A stretch of 64,000 bases of DNA from Megaustenia siamemsis (GCA_032433765.1 JAVIAB010000092.1:68616160-68680159), one strand, 5' to 3'. Positions 11,666-24,580 are shown, numbered from the stretch's first letter. The notes: generated from the sequence alone by a model not told the origin. Numbers and translations are program-made.

Positions 11666-12075
11666 AACATTACTCTTATTATAGGCCGACACTATCGTCA
11701 TGTATGATTATATAAGGCACACGATACTGCCTCGTTCATGTCATAAATAATTACATGAATCATATGAGAAGACCTCATTAATGCCAATGGTGTTTATTGT
11801 TCATCTGTTTTAGAATACATTAACAATTCAGCTGAAGATTATATTAACCTTATTCTAAGATCTTATTAGTGTCACTGGGGTTACTAATCCAATCTAATCT
11901 GAAAACCATCTTTGCTTATTTTGGTTATTACAATAATCTCATCCAAAACCTATCATTTCTGCAGCCGTGAATAACGTTAATCTTTATAAAGAAAAATAAC
12001 TCTCTAACTTTGTCCAATAGAAGGTCATCACATAATCGTATTAATGACATCATTTTGTTTGTCTCTTATTAGATC
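11666..12075. other. Unassigned AT-rich sequence
   Basis: Nothing recognisable lies between the LINE tail and the GAAA microsatellite. Confidence 0.45.
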
Positions 12076-12085
12076 AGCCGTGGTG

Positions 12086-12135
12086 AGAGAAAGAAAGAAA
12101 GAAAGAAGGAAAGAAAGGAAGAAAAAAGGAAGGAA

Positions 12136-12209
<74 letters not shown>

Positions 12210-12226
12210 AAAAAAGAAAGAAAAGG
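12086..12226. repeat. (GAAA)n microsatellite
   Basis: An imperfect GAAA/GGAA purine tract of about 140 bp. The apparent Lys/Glu-Arg and Phe/Ser-Leu open frames over it are low-complexity by-products. Confidence 0.95.
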
Positions 12227-12717
12227 ATACACCGAGGCGAGGAGTGAAGATCAGGATGATATAGAAGAAGAGAAATAAGAGAAAAAAAGAAGAAGAGGTT
12301 GAGGAAGAAGAAGACTGTATAAACAACTATTTGTCCCAAATAATCAAAGAAGTGTTGTTTTGTTCGTTGGTGTAATTCTAGAATTCTATTGTGCTGTGAA
12401 TCGGTGCCATTCTGTCGACATTCGTGCTAACATATTACAGATATATATGTGCTGGAGGATCCGTTAATTATTTATGTTCATGAAAAAAACGAGCCTTTGG
12501 CCGAGGTCTGTCGCTGTTTCTAGTCAGGGGTTTCGATTCTGGGTGAGTTTAAGAATAAAGTTTGCGTCTTGAACAAAATAAACACGTTAACCTGTACAGC
12601 ACGTGGTGACTGAACTGGGCATGCGGTATTACTTCTCCAGTAACGTAGAAATCCCCCCCCCCCCCAACCCCTGCAGCAGACCTCGGTATTTTTTTTTCTT
12701 TTGGCGTGGACGCGAAG

Positions 12718-12842
12718 GAATCTAAAGTTACTAAATCTAAAGTTACTAAATCTAAAGTTACTAAATCTAAAGTTGCTAAATCTAAAGTTACTAAATCTAA
12801 AGTTACTAAATCTAAAGTTACTAAATCTAAATTTACTAAAGT
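12718..12842. repeat. 15-bp minisatellite
   Basis: Eight copies of atctaaagttactaa with single-base variants. On the minus strand it reads as a repeating Phe-Arg-Phe-Ser-Asn peptide, only because 15 is a multiple of three. Confidence 0.93.
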
Positions 12843-12849
12843 AATTGAT

Positions 12850-13385
12850 AGGCCTCACCGTCGTCCGCTATTGAGAGCACGTTAAGTGGTCGTAGATGCG
12901 TTCTATTGTGATTTACAGTAGAAATGTCATATTTGCAGCTTTAAACTTTCAACCCAACACATCCGACTTTCCGAAGCACGGAATTTTTGAGTATCGAGTT
13001 GCCTACCTTCTCGATACCTACTCACTTGGGGAGACTAGATAAGCTATATAGTTTGTTTGTATTGGCACTGCGAAGAGGTGCAGTAGGATCATGATAGTTC
13101 TAGTTCACCGATTCTGACGCAAGTCATCAACTATGAGCCGCTGACAGCTTTCAGGCCTAACTTGCGGCTTTGTCCCCTCAGACCTTAGTAACTGCATAGA
13201 TGAAGTAGAGTTGTTTTTCAAAATGCACTAAAAAGCGACAAGTCGTCGGTTATCTGTAAGGTATCTTTTAACTGACTGTTCTTCTCTTCCTTGGCAACGA
13301 ACCAACTTGTGCGTCGATTATTTTTTGCATGCAGCTCTGGCGAACTCACAAGAAACTAGGAACTGAGTTTTGCGTGTTTATTCGT
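12850..13385. other. Unassigned sequence with a duplicated 60-bp block
   Basis: The block around 13250-13305 (ctgtaaggtatcttttaact ... ccttggcaacgaacca) recurs in diverged form at about 13650-13697. The two blocks flank a SINE-like segment, so they may belong to one repeat family. No gene is seen. Confidence 0.45.
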
Positions 13386-13645
13386 TTTTCACTGGCAAGC
13401 CGTGTGCACAGTGGTCCCTCGCCGTACAGGCAGATAACTCCGTCTTCGGAGGTACTCATATTATTATTATTTTTCAGTGGATGAGTAATTGACGTTTCAA
13501 AACATGCCTCGTTGCTGAGACCAGGGGTGATCGAAGTATAGAGAAATAAAAAAAAAAAAAATATCTCGACTGGTGCAGCCGAGATGTGAACTCACAATCC
13601 CTCTGTCTCGAGATCAGCGTCTTGCCCCGAGACCAACCAGTCCCC
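13385..13645 (-). mobile_element. SINE family 2 (tRNA-like head), copy 1
   Basis: On the minus strand it begins with actggttggtctcggggc and a B-box-like gtgagttcacatctcgg. It continues with ggtctcagcaacgaggc-like and gaaacgtcaattactcatcc sequence, then a purine-rich end. The same order occurs on the plus strand at 52720-52985, which identifies a dispersed family distinct from SINE family 1. It is diverged, and a poly-A tract is inserted at 13549-13561. Confidence 0.65.
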
Positions 13646-13967
13646 CGTCCATTATTTGTAAGGTACCTTCAAACTGGCGCTTATTCTTTTCCTTGACAAC
13701 GAACCGGCAATACAGAAAGCCAATTTTAACCGCGGCGTCTTCCAAGTCAACAACAAAGTTATCACATTTTGCACAGTCTGTAGCCATCCCTCACAGGGTG
13801 TCCCAAAATCTGGTGATCCATGTTCATCTCTGTTTGGTTGTCGCTGGCCTGTCTGTTTTTGCTTTCCCTGTAGCATGATGCACTAGTTAACTAGAAAGAC
13901 ACAAACAAACTAATTTAAAATATTTCATTGCTCATTGCATTTCACAAAAAGCAACAACTTCCATAAA

Positions 13968-14095
13968 ATCAGACTGCTGGCAAAGGTGATCATGTCTCTC
14001 CACAACTTTCTATCTCTACAGTTGTTTAACAGCTCTGTAGGTAGTTTGCTACTGAACCGTGTTATTAAACTGCCTAGTGTACCAAGTGAGATTGC
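13968..14095 (-). pseudogene. Diverged RTE-like LINE 3' end
   Basis: The segment ggtgatcatgtctctccaca acctttc-like sequence matches the 3' terminal region of family A copies on the minus strand, then diverges. It is a short, old fragment. Confidence 0.6.
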
Positions 14096-14159
14096 GCGGA
14101 GCATCCAGAAAAAACTACTGTCCTACAGGACTGCAGTACTTTCAGTGAGCACAATAAGA

Positions 14160-14234
14160 GCACTGCCACACAGAAACATATGGCCACACAGAAACATATG
14201 GCCACACAGAAACATATGGCCACACAGAAACAAC
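14160..14234. repeat. 18-bp short tandem array
   Basis: Four exact or near-exact copies of gccacacagaaacatatg. Confidence 0.9.
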
Positions 14235-15535
14235 CCTGCATGAATAGATATGGGGAAGGTGTGAAGCCCTCATACGTACCGTCTTATTCGTGACCCAAGC
14301 TGGACTAAAAATCTGAATGCATACCAGAACCTGATCGCCGTAGAAGAAGATAAATAAATGTCTGGTATCTTTTACCTCTGTTTCTCTCTATCTCTCTTTC
14401 CATCTGGCTTTTTTCCCTGTTGCAACAATGTATTACAACTATTCCTTTCTCACTTTTAGACCAAAATAGAGTTTTATTTTTCATTTGGCCTCTTTTTGAA
14501 CGTCCTTTCTACTCTTTTTAACGATTTATAGTATTCTTAACATTCTTCTGTAAAAGCACTTGTACATGACCTTCAACGAAAAACAAAAAGTTCCATCCTC
14601 CGCGGATAACAGTTAGAAAAAGAGAGTCCATAAAATACTGATGGTAATAATATCCTGAAATGTAACAAAGAAATGATAGTTTAAAATATCGTGGCGTTCA
14701 CACTGGTAAAGAAGGAATTAAAATACCGTTATCTGTGTAATAAAACTGAGGGAATGATGGGAATTGTGGGTAAGGTCTAATTCTAGAGTCAAGAAGATGA
14801 CGGCGAGGGGAAAAAAAAGAGTAAAATACTTGTTAACCGATTTTGATGAAATCTCCCCGCTAAGTGAGACGAATGGTTCACATCTCGGCAATTGCCCACA
14901 CAGTCCTCAAACGGCGGATAATCGATGAGAACAGGGGGCTAAACTCTGTCGGTTACTAGAAATGGCAAGTGCAATGCACAATCATTCTGGGAATTTTTGG
15001 AAAGAAGGAAAGAAAAAATAAAAAGAGAGCTACAGAGAGATCGAGAGGGAAATCGAGAAAGTGGAAAAGATGGGAAAATGTTTAAAAAGATCACGTTTTC
15101 CGAGTGAGCTCTCGGAACGAGCCCACTTCCTTCCCATTGGGGCCAATCGAGCGGCAGCAATAATGAGGTGATGAAACTTTTCGGGCTCGTAATAAACGGC
15201 TTTGGAAAAGGCTTTTGTAGAGATTGGTCGGTATCTCTGTGGAAAGAGAGCGTTTTAGTTAAGTCATACAAGAGACAGTTCCTTTAATGAATTGAGGACT
15301 TTGTTCTTTAACCTGTAGGAATAATCTGCTCATTAAAGCTCTGTTCTGCCTCGATTATTCTCACTCCTCCCCAGTGCACAGAAATTGCCGGAAGCCAGGA
15401 CGATCTCCTCGCGGGAGTTTTAATAGCGGTTCCTATCAGAGAATTCCATTTGCTAGCGAACGTAAACGGCAATAACTTTCTGTCTGTAGCGAGGAGGGTA
15501 GAGTGGGAGTCGGAGGATGGGGAATGAGGAAGGTT
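14235..15535. other. Unassigned sequence
   Basis: No gene or repeat family is recognised in 1.3 kb. Open frames are under 110 codons and of unremarkable composition. Confidence 0.45.
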
Positions 15536-15539
15536 CTCT

Positions 15540-16165
15540 CTTAGAGGGACTTTTGTATATTTTGTCTTCATATAAAGAATGTCCTGCAACATATAGTATT
15601 GTGGAAGGGGACGGGGTTGACAGTTTCAAATAAAGAATGTCATGCAACACAGAATGTCGAGATGGAAGGTGGTAGTGGTGTCTAAAGTAGTCAGCTTCAG
15701 TTTCATATAAAGAATGTTTCGTATAAAGAATGTTTCATATAAAGAATGTTTCATATCATAAATGTATGGTGAAGAGTATTTATGTGTGTGTTTTTAAAAA
15801 AAAAAGGGGGGGGGGGAGGGGGTTGGGTTAAGTGGTAAATTTCATAGTTTCAAATGAAGAATGTCCCTCAACATATATTGTCGTGGAATGAAGGGGACAT
15901 TTAAGTGGTAAACTTTTCAGTTTCATATAAAAAATGTGCATCAATATACACTATGATCCAGCCTGTGTGGGGAAGGTTTCAGTCGTAAACTTTGCAATTT
16001 GAAAAAAAAAGAATGTCCCTCAACATATATCGTTGCTTATGTGAATGTATTAAACTTCACCGTTTTCAAATTAGAAATACCACACAACATATAGTGTCGT
16101 TGGGGAGTCAAAAAGTAAATTTCACATTCACAGCTTCATATAAGGAATGTCACGCGCAACTTGTA
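15540..16165. repeat. Degenerate tandem repeat of roughly 70 bp
   Basis: The motif tttcatataaagaatgtc plus caacatata recurs about ten times at irregular spacing, for example near 15570, 15629, 15706, 15728, 15856, 15927, 16000 and 16137. Units carry insertions and deletions, including a G-rich run near 15805-15820. This suggests an old array. Confidence 0.75.
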
Positions 16166-16289
16166 ATGTTGTAGAGGTTAAGTAAACTTTACTGCACTCT
16201 GTGTTAATCTGTGAAATGTGTTGCTGCACTAGACAAATATCACCGCTGCAATTATTTACCATCTCCAACACAGTGATCAAATGATTCAA

Positions 16290-16390
16290 ATGGGTCAGAT
16301 GGAAAGCGTCATGTTTGGACTTGAACCCATGCCCTCTTTATCGCTAAGGCAGACATCAAACCACTTCGCTACTGACACTGACAATTATCA
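16290..16390 (-). mobile_element. tRNA-like SINE head, solitary
   Basis: On the minus strand, tagcgaagtggtttgatgtc resembles an A box and gggttcaagtccaaacat a B box, at tRNA-like spacing. There is no convincing acceptor stem, so I read it as a SINE relic rather than a tRNA gene. Confidence 0.45.
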
Positions 16391-16925
16391 GCATGAATCT
16401 AACAATCGTGACGTAGTGTAACAAGCAATGAAAGAACTGAACGACGCCAGTAGAATATTTCAACCTTCGTCCAATTAATAAATGGTGGGTGTTTTATTGG
16501 AAACTTTACAAAACAAGCTCAAAGTATTACAAGTCAAATCTTGTTCCGGAATCTGTCAGAAACTAGTGATCAAATGAAATAAACACAAGTATGATGGCGA
16601 GATGCATATACATATAAAGGGATAAACATGATTTACATAAAAACATAATATTTTGGGTAAAGAGTGTTTTTTAACATAGTCTTGTGATTGTATCAACTAG
16701 GAGTTTGTGTGTTAATGATTGATGTGCAGCTGTCTAGTTTAATTTTCTCTCTGCCCGTTGTGTTATGTGCTGATCGTGTTATTTTTTTTTTTTTATCGGC
16801 GAGTACTTTTACAAATCAGTCAGTTCAAAGAAAGCACTGGTTATCTCCAGGTTGGTGACATTTCCGTGCAGCTTTTATACATTTGATTCTGGTGAAAAAC
16901 ACAACAGCCTTTTGTGTCCATCATA
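16391..16925. other. Unassigned AT-rich sequence
   Basis: No gene or recognised repeat is visible. A poly-T run lies near 16780-16794. Confidence 0.45.
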
Positions 16926-16929
16926 TGTT

Positions 16930-17216
16930 GAGTATCTCACTGGAGGTGATTCTTTCAGCAATTTGAGTATCTCACTGCAGGTGATTCTTTCAACAATTTG
17001 AGTATCTCACTGCAGGTGATTCTTTCAGCAATTTGAGTATCTCACTGCAGGTGATTCTTTCAGCTATATTGAGTATCTCACTGTAGGTTATTCTTTCAGA
17101 AATTTCAGCATCTCACTGGAGGTGATTCTTTCAACAATTTCAGCATCTCACTGGAGGTGATTCTTTCAACAATTTCAGCATCTCACTGGAGGTGATTCTT
17201 TCAGCAATTTCATATT
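16930..17216. repeat. 36-bp minisatellite
   Basis: Eight copies of a unit containing gagtatctcactgcaggtga and ttctttcagcaattt. The last copies change gagtatc to cagcatc. Confidence 0.92.
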
Positions 17217-18325
17217 CCCATTCATTAAATATTCCTTTGTTGTGAGAAAGGTGATACTTGTAATTAGTTATGGCTTGTTCTGGGTTTAAAAGTTCTTGCT
17301 TGTTTCCTCCCGCTGCAGACATGATTTTTTTTTCTGGCATCACTGGTGTTCTTTATTTCATTGGTTCATTTATTTGTTCCTGATAAACATTTTGGACGCA
17401 CCATAATTTACAAGTTTATTTGGTTGATATTGTTTACCACTTTCCATTCATTGCCAGCTTATCAGCCTCTTGTTTCCTGAGATTAAACATGAGATGGAGT
17501 CACCATTCTCAAGCATCGCTGGCTGGAAGATCGTTGTTCTTGGATTATTTACGTACACTTTTATGTGACTCTTTAGTGCTACAATTACTCTCAAAGCCCA
17601 ATTTCTTCATAATAAATTAATAATGAGTGTTACATTAGTTGTACTGTCCAGTATTTTAGTTGAGATCCTGATACTGATCAATTTATATATGACCTCTGGC
17701 ATCTTGACCCCGATTTTCAGCAAACAATCATTCTTTGTCAGTAGTTAGATAATATATTAGTGTCTTATGCTGGATGTTGTTTTACTGATCAGCTTCTCTA
17801 GTGACTGAATCTTCCAATATTGGATAGACACATCAGACAGCAAAAAGATCAAGAGCCCCGTGCCTTATGCCCATTTCAACATCATCTCTTCCTCGAATGT
17901 TGCTACGACATTGCTGTTTATTTTATTCGTTTTCTCCATGTGTTACATTCATGCCAGATTTTTCCCAGTTTCTTTCACTTACAGAGAATTCTCTCTAGAA
18001 AACCCTGCCAACATCCTTACATCTCAACACTGGTTTGCCCTTTGATCTCTTTCCGTTTCTACGTTCACCATACAATAATTGTTTGGGAAAACGATCGTTG
18101 ACCATTCATCAAATCCTTATCATTATTATAAATATCAGTAACAAACCTATTTATGTTGCCTCGTGAAATTTCGATAATGCTGCGAAGTTGGTTTACTGCG
18201 GAGTTCACTTTCTTTATAATCAGGAAAAACATATTTTAGTCCGTGCTTTAAAAAGTTGGAATAATCTTGTATTATTGAAGATGAAGCAGACAAGAGCTAC
18301 AAAGTTTATGTAGGATGATAACCGT
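17217..18325. other. Unassigned sequence
   Basis: Open frames up to 93 codons are present, but none shows recognisable domains or transposon motifs. Confidence 0.45.
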
Positions 18326-18329
18326 CGAC

Positions 18330-19587
18330 TGGGGCGGCGGCGATGCTTTGATTGTGTACTGAGGGTAAGCGTCGGCTGGAGTCAGGCTGGGACGGCGGTG
18401 ATGTTGTGATTGTCTACTGAGAGTAAGCGTCGGCTGGAGTCAGGCTGGGGCGGCAGTGATGTTGTGATTGTCTACTGAGGGTAAGCGTCGGCTGGGGCGG
18501 CGGCGATGCTTTGATTGTCTACTGAGGGTAAACCTCGGCTGGAGTCAGGCTGGGGCGGCGGTGATGTTTTGATTGTCTACTGAGGGTAAGCCTCGGCTGG
18601 AGTTAGGCTGGGGCGGCGGTGATGTTGTGATTGTCTACTGAGGGTAAACCTCTGCTGGAGTTAGGCTGGGGCGGCGGTGATGCTGTGATTGTCTACTGAG
18701 GGTAACCGTCAGCTGGCGTCAGGCTGGGGTGGCGGTGATGCTGTGATTGTTTACTGAGGATAAGCGTCGGCTGGGGCGGCGGTGATGATGTGATTGTCTA
18801 CTGAGGATAAGCGTCGACTGGGGCGGCGCTGATGGTGTGATTATCTACTAAGGATAAGCGTCGGCTGGGGCGACGGTAATGGCGTGATTATCTACTAAGG
18901 ATAAGCGTCGGCTGGGGCGACGGTAATGGTATGATTATCTACTAAGGATAAGCGTCGGCTGGGGCGGCGGTGATGGTGTGACTGTCTACTGAGGATAAGC
19001 GTCGGTTGGGGCGGCGATGATGTTATGATTGTCTACTGATGATAAGCATGGTTGGGGCGGCGGTGATGCTTTGATTGTCTACTGAGGATAAACGTCGGCT
19101 AGGGCGGCGGTGATGTTATGATTGTCTACTGAGGATAAAGTGTCGGCTGGGGCGGCGTGATGTTATGATTGTCTACTGAGGATAAAGTGTCGGCTGGGGC
19201 GGCGGTGATGCTTTGATTGTCTACTGAGGATAAGCGTCGGCTGGGGCGGCGGTGATGTTATGATTGTCTACTTAGGATAAGCGTCGGCTGGGGCGGCGTG
19301 ATGTTATGATTGTCTACTGAGGATAAAGTGTCGGCTGGGGCGGCGTGATGTTATGATTGTATACTGAGGATAAGCGTCGGCTGGGGCGGCGGTGATGTTA
19401 TGATTGTCTACTTAGGATAAGCGTCGGCTGGGGCGGCGGTGATGATTTGATTGTTTACTGAGGATAAGCGTCAGCTGGGGCGGCGATGATGTTATGATTG
19501 TCTACTGAGGATAAGCGAGCCCTGGGGCGGCGGCGATGTTATGATTGTCTACTGAGGGTAAGCGTGGGCTGGGGCGGCGGCGATGTT
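18330..19587. repeat. 47-bp minisatellite, left block
   Basis: About 26 units built around ggcggcggtgatgttatgat and tgtctactgaggataagcgt. Some units carry an extra 15-bp ggagtcaggctgggg-type insert. Orientation is the same as in the right block (30908-36420). The two blocks were one array before the palindromic element inserted at GATGTT. Confidence 0.95.
19582..19587. repeat. Left 6-bp target-site duplication (GATGTT)
   Basis: GATGTT precedes the first element base (AG...) and is repeated directly after the last (…CT) at 30908-30913. Removing the element and one copy restores an uninterrupted 47-bp repeat unit. That supports true integration rather than a coincidence of repeat sequence. Confidence 0.85.
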
Positions 19588-19647
19588 AGTAGTATACAAG
19601 GGTCCAACTAAGTCGCATTTGGCCCGTAAATTAACAAAGATATATAG

Positions 19648-19668
19648 TGTGGTGCGCAGCGCACCACA
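19648..19668. repeat. Subterminal 10-bp palindrome, left
   Basis: Arms TGTGGTGCGC and GCGCACCACA are separated by one base, 60 bp inside the end. The mirrored copy is at 30827-30847. Such a site could bind a replication or integration protein or form a small hairpin; the function is inferred only. Confidence 0.8.
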
Positions 19669-19874
19669 TGTACACGAGAGACAAGGGGAGTTAACCATGC
19701 CATTTCGTGTCCGGATGTTGACCTATAGTACCGGTGACCGCGGAAGTGCCCTGTTTATGTCTGGTGTGTGCTGACTTTGGAGTTCTTTATGTACTTGATC
19801 GTTAGTGATAGGTTAGTAGATTATATAACATCTAGGAAAAACGAGCAATATAAAACAGAAGACAAAATATATAT

Positions 19875-19880
19875 TTTATT
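19875..19880 (-). terminator. Poly-A signal of the left polymerase gene
   Basis: AATAAA on the minus strand, about 210 bp past the stop codon. The right arm has this signal plus a second overlapping-region AATAAA; on the left that second copy is destroyed by one substitution (aatacaag). Confidence 0.6.
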
Positions 19881-20088
19881 CTTGTATTAGCTCAATAGGT
19901 GTATAACATACATTGATATTATATATCATTACAAACATAGTCAGTACATTGAGTAAATATATAGCACAAGTATAACAATTATTTATAGCTATGTAGTTGG
20001 GTGTCTGCTTAGCTCTATGTCATAAATGAATCATAAGGGGTGAAACTGTTAGAGATTGCTGGGTAGTCTAAACTGGTAGTGTAAAGAG

Positions 20089-23000
20089 TTAAATATCTAG
20101 AGGCTTAGTCGAGACGTTATCATCAGCTACCTTTCTTTTTATATAGAAATAGGAAAGAGCATTTCTTGTTTGACTGTAGGAAAATATGGAATTATTTAAG
20201 ACTTTGAAACCTACATTTTTCCCACCCTTAGCCTTTTTCGTGGCGAGAACCTCTAAAAACATATCTTTATCTAATTTGTTGTGTTGCTTGCTTAGCCCTT
20301 TACAACTGATTTTATCGTAATCCCCACTACAATGGTACGTCTTACTACATAAGCTAACAAGAGCCGTCCCTTCGTACTCTAGTTTAAAAAGCCCAGGCGT
20401 TCGTTTGGTGTACGCTTTAACACCCTTACAGTTTATACAGTCTGTCTTGCTAATATGCTCATCGCAAAACTCGGCGGGAAACCAGTCTTTATATACGGTA
20501 TTAAACTCAGCCCGCAGCCCTGACTTAACTATATCCTCCAACTTAGATGCACTTAAAGCCAAGTTTAAACTATCAGTATCTGTTTCACATAACTGAAAGT
20601 CGGATCTAGCCACAAACTTATCTAAGAACTCGAAATAAAAATCTAACATACGAAGTTTTGCATACTGATAGACGAAGAAACCGATTTGTAGGGGTAAGTC
20701 CCAAACAGTTTTCTTTTTCTCCATCTCAACTTCAAAAAGATCCACACCTATTTCAGCCATCTTTTTAAACCGGGAACTATTAATCATTTTCGATATCTCA
20801 CCCCCCTGAACATATGAGACAGCGCTATGATTGGCCTTATCGGTTAGAGTCTTCCCATAGGCTGAGTTTCCTAAGAGCTTCATCGTATCACTTACTATAG
20901 ATTGATTTTCGTCTAGATCACCAGCCCGCCTAGCGTCTGAAACCATTTCTCCAAACTTTTTAAAACAACTAGACGGTTGATATTCTATCACCTGATAAAT
21001 TTTTGTTACCTCCAAGCCGTGGTCTAAATACCATTTTAACAGCGGTGTTGCCAACAAAATTTTTTCCCCGACATAACTACCTATTAGGGTGCGACGAGGG
21101 GTTGACAACAAGTTATGTTTGAGGGCATATTCACCCATAAACGGTCCAATATCATCACGCGTGACGTCAATATTTTTGAAAATTGGAGTCATCTCACTGA
21201 AATGTTCCTTCAGGCGGTCGGGGACATGAAGATCACATTCCACTAAACCAAAACATGTCCCATCTGAAACAGAAGTCAGAATCTGTTTATCACTGAGAGG
21301 GAGCCCTTCTTTAGAGTAAGAGGGTCTAGCTCGAGGGATGGCTTTAGAAAGGAAAGCCCTAATGGTTGGGTCAGACTTTTTCAGAGCCTGCCACTCACAT
21401 TCCCACATAACTTCTACTGTGACTTTGACCTCCTCAGTTAGATAGGTGTGTATCTCACATGTTTTTTCAAACAGCTCGAACAAGGGCTTATTATTAACAG
21501 GGTTTCTATCTTTACCTTTGGTGAGGGGGCAGTCTTTGTGACCATGGTACAAACAACCATGAAAATTATAGCCTCTTCTATTGGATTTATCCCACCCATC
21601 CACAGGGATATTTCTATCACCTAACCGAAACTCCCTCCCATTAAACTGAGTTTTCAACTCCACCCCTTTCTGGTGGGCGACCCACGTTAGCCACTCTCTA
21701 CTTTGTTGGACATAATAGTTATCTTTTTCCACCCTAAACCCGGTCTCCATTCTTCTAATAATTGGGTAATCTGTTGGCATTGGGTTCACCAGAGCCCAAA
21801 GATACAACGCATTGGCATCGTATCCTTGGATGGATTGGACCAGCTTTCCTCCCCTAATAAACGTTTTGCCTACCTCGTGATACCTATGGAAAATTATAGA
21901 GGGACCTCCAACGATATTAGCCCTAATCATTGTGTGTAGACTAGCCTGTTTGCTCGAACATAAACTAAACATTACACCCCTATCAACGGTCTTAAAAAGA
22001 TACTTTAAACAAACACCCGGAACCGAAATGGCGTCTTTAAAACAGTCCACACCCCGCTCCCCATAAAAACGAACCTGCTGCTCCAAGGCTTCTAAAAATG
22101 GGACTACATCTTTGTTATTATACCAAATCAAAAAGTCCTTAAGGGTCGTCATCTTATTAACCTTCCAGACCTTTTTACACAGAGCATATTCCTCCTTGGA
22201 AATGTTGGCATTTTTTAACGACGAATGAAATGCTTCGTGTGGGGGTAACTCCGTCTCATTCAACTTGTTTAAATCCGTTATGTACTCGTAACAGAAAACA
22301 CCCTTTGTCTCCTCTACTTTATAAGCGGCCAGATATTTACTATAGCTAAACCCGGGGGCTAGATAGTTTACAATATCTAAGAATTTTAGATTCTGTGTTG
22401 CAATACACATAAAGTTATTGTTTCTTTTAACTATAAACTTGAACGGTTTTGGTACTTTGTAGTCGCCTTCAATTTTATCTTCCTCTTCCGCGTTAACCTC
22501 GGTTTCTTCTTCTTCCTCTTCCATACTATCTTCTTCTTCGTCCACTTGGGCAGTGACATCCATGAAGTGCTTTATTAAATAAGGTTTAATGACGTTGACG
22601 TCATATTTCCCCGAGTTAAACCCTATAACTGGAAGCTCTTTTAAATACTCATCAAACTTAGCTATTAGCTTGTGTTTGTTCAGTTCATGGAGTTGAGTAA
22701 AAATACTGTCAAACCGAGCTCGCAACAACGAGTATGCCGTATCAGCGATACCAGTGAGGTAATCAACCATCTGACTAACTAAAACCTGTGGGTCACCCTT
22801 CGTTATGAAGCATATTGGTCCCTCCCACCCAAGGACATTTGACGCTATAGAGCAGGAGAGGGGCACGTGTTTAGCTACAAAGGTAGTCGACTGAGTCTCT
22901 TGTGGAACATTCCTACTATCAAAGTAACATTCATAATCGAATGTCGCCCTGAACGGGTAAATAAAAAACTCTGGGGTACTGATCCCTTCAGCGCTGATCG

Positions 23001-24275
23001 CGTCCCATACACTTTCAGGTGAAGAGTAAACCCACCCTTATATGTCTCTACAGCCATATCCCCATTACAAGTTTTTTCGTGCCTATCCATACGCCCAAAC
23101 TTTTTCCACAATTTCCCACATTTTCCACAAGAAAAGCTTTTACTAGCCCTAGAAAGATCGTTTATATAAAAGAAGTGGTTTTTGTAAAGTAAAAGACGGA
23201 GAGTTTCACTATAACTACTGCCACTTCTCAGGACAATACGCAAGGCTTGGTCAGAATCAAACTCAAAAATATCTATGTTTATTGAAAAACAATTTTCTAA
23301 GAGAGGCATTTCGGCAAGAGTTACACCGTGAAAGCTACTTAACATTAGAGACGGGTTAAACTGTTTGAAAAGTAATCTCGAAGCCTTCCTAACATCTTTA
23401 ACAGAGGTACCTCTATGGACAGCTAGACAACGGAAGAAGCAGAGATTATCATTGTAAACTTTAGAATGGGAATCGGTTTGAAGGATATTAATGTCGTAGT
23501 TGGATGCAATGTAGGGTGGGATATCTAGCAGACACCCTATAGGATAATCTTGAAGTTTATAAATATAAACACTCGTACTGACTAACGCCTCCAAGGTATA
23601 TTTGGTTGTCTCCCTGTTTTTATTTGCATACCCTAATATATCACTTTCATTTAATCTATCGACAAACGTTTCAAAATCATGTCTGTTGTTAACTAACAAG
23701 GGTTTGTCTAACCCTGTCGCATTATTCGAGCTGGCGTGAAAGTAACGCAATCCCTGTGTCTCCCTATGTCTTAAAACTAGATGATGACTATAATTCACCT
23801 TGAAACGCTTTTTCTGGGCTAGAAAAATTGGGTTTACAAGGGTCTTCCAATCTATAGGAGTATCAGGCTGATGAAATATAGTGTACGTGTCCAGGTATTT
23901 GTTCCTACGGTCATGTGTTCGAATAGCTAACCAGTTGTTCTTATATATCTTTCTAATATCTTGAGGCAACTTATTTAAAGTGTCTATTTCATTAATAAGT
24001 CTTGGTCTCTTTGAGGGGTCTTGAGTCGAACTCTTTACTGCCCGCTTGCGTGAGGTTGTCGATACTTGTGGACGTGCTGGTGAGGCAGGAACTAATGATA
24101 CAAGAGATACCGAATGCTCTGTCTTGATATGTCTGGCAAGGCTGTCTGCTCTATTATATACGCGTCCACAAACATCACATTTATATTCCTGACGCCCATG
24201 TACACTAGCAACGTGTCGTTTTACGATCCGGCTCCGGGTAAAAGTTTTGGAGCAGAGATGACAAATGTTAGACAT
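20089..24275 (-). pseudogene. polB: Protein-primed type family B DNA polymerase, left copy (frameshifted)
   Basis: Homologue of the polymerase that replicates Polintons from protein-primed ends. The N-terminal piece (24275 down to 22875) has two C2H2 fingers (Cys5/Cys8/His21/His26 and Cys33/Cys36/His49/His54), an OTU-like DNLCFFRC block and a third Cys2-His-Cys finger. The frame then slips because one G is missing in a run at 23031-23033. The remaining piece down to 20089 keeps ExoII (GFNSGKYD), ExoIII (YNNKD), motif A (YDANALY), motif B (GNSAYGK) and motif C (DTDS). ExoI (FDYECYFD) lies in the slipped interval. Unlike the right copy it has no stop at codon 365. The residue two positions after DTDS is Asn, where the right copy has Tyr. 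It is inactive unless frameshifting occurs. The partner gene is the mirror copy at 26219-30406. Confidence 0.92.
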
Positions 24276-24396
24276 CTGTAGAAAAGAAATTGAAACATTA
24301 CAACTAAAGAACAGTGAACATTACAAGAAAGAAAACAAGAAAAGTAAACAATGAGAACTATCGAAATTAATATTAAAGAACTATGATCACACTTAC
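24276..24396 (-). promoter_or_regulatory. Candidate 5' intron of the left polymerase gene
   Basis: On the minus strand a GTAAGT donor at 24396-24391 and a pyrimidine-rich ttttctacag acceptor ending at 24276 bracket 121 bp. The polymerase ATG is the first codon after the acceptor. A TATA-like TATATA lies at 24474-24479, and an upstream ATG at 24428-24430. Mirror of the right-arm leader. Confidence 0.6.
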
Positions 24397-24473
24397 TTTT
24401 TATGTGTCTGAAGGCACGAAACACATCCATCGTCAAGAACTGTAAGCGAAAGTCTGATTACAAGCTTCACAGA

Positions 24474-24479
24474 TATATA
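24474..24479 (-). promoter_or_regulatory. TATA-like box of the left polymerase gene
   Basis: TATATA lies about 45 bp upstream of the first ATG of the leader and 200 bp upstream of the polymerase ATG. An identical mirrored site exists at 26015-26020. Motif evidence only. Confidence 0.5.
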
Positions 24480-24580
24480 CACTTGAAACACCGGAAGTGT
24501 TACTAAAAATAGAACTGACCTCTGAGGCAATACCGGATGTGTTACTAAAAATAGTTTTTGACCGCTGACGCAATGCCCGC

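Noticed and set aside
12028..12339. Phe/Ser/Leu-rich 103-codon frame
   Set aside because: Translation of the complementary strand of the GAAA microsatellite.
13573..13878. 101-codon plus-strand frame
   Set aside because: Overlaps a minus-strand SINE and a duplicated block; no recognisable domain.
14939..15271. 110-codon minus-strand frame
   Set aside because: No recognisable domain, second copy or gene signals; length is within chance for AT-rich DNA.
21703..21939. Antisense open frame inside the polymerase gene (also 28556-28792)
   Set aside because: Shadow of the polymerase coding strand, mirrored in both arms, with no independent signals.
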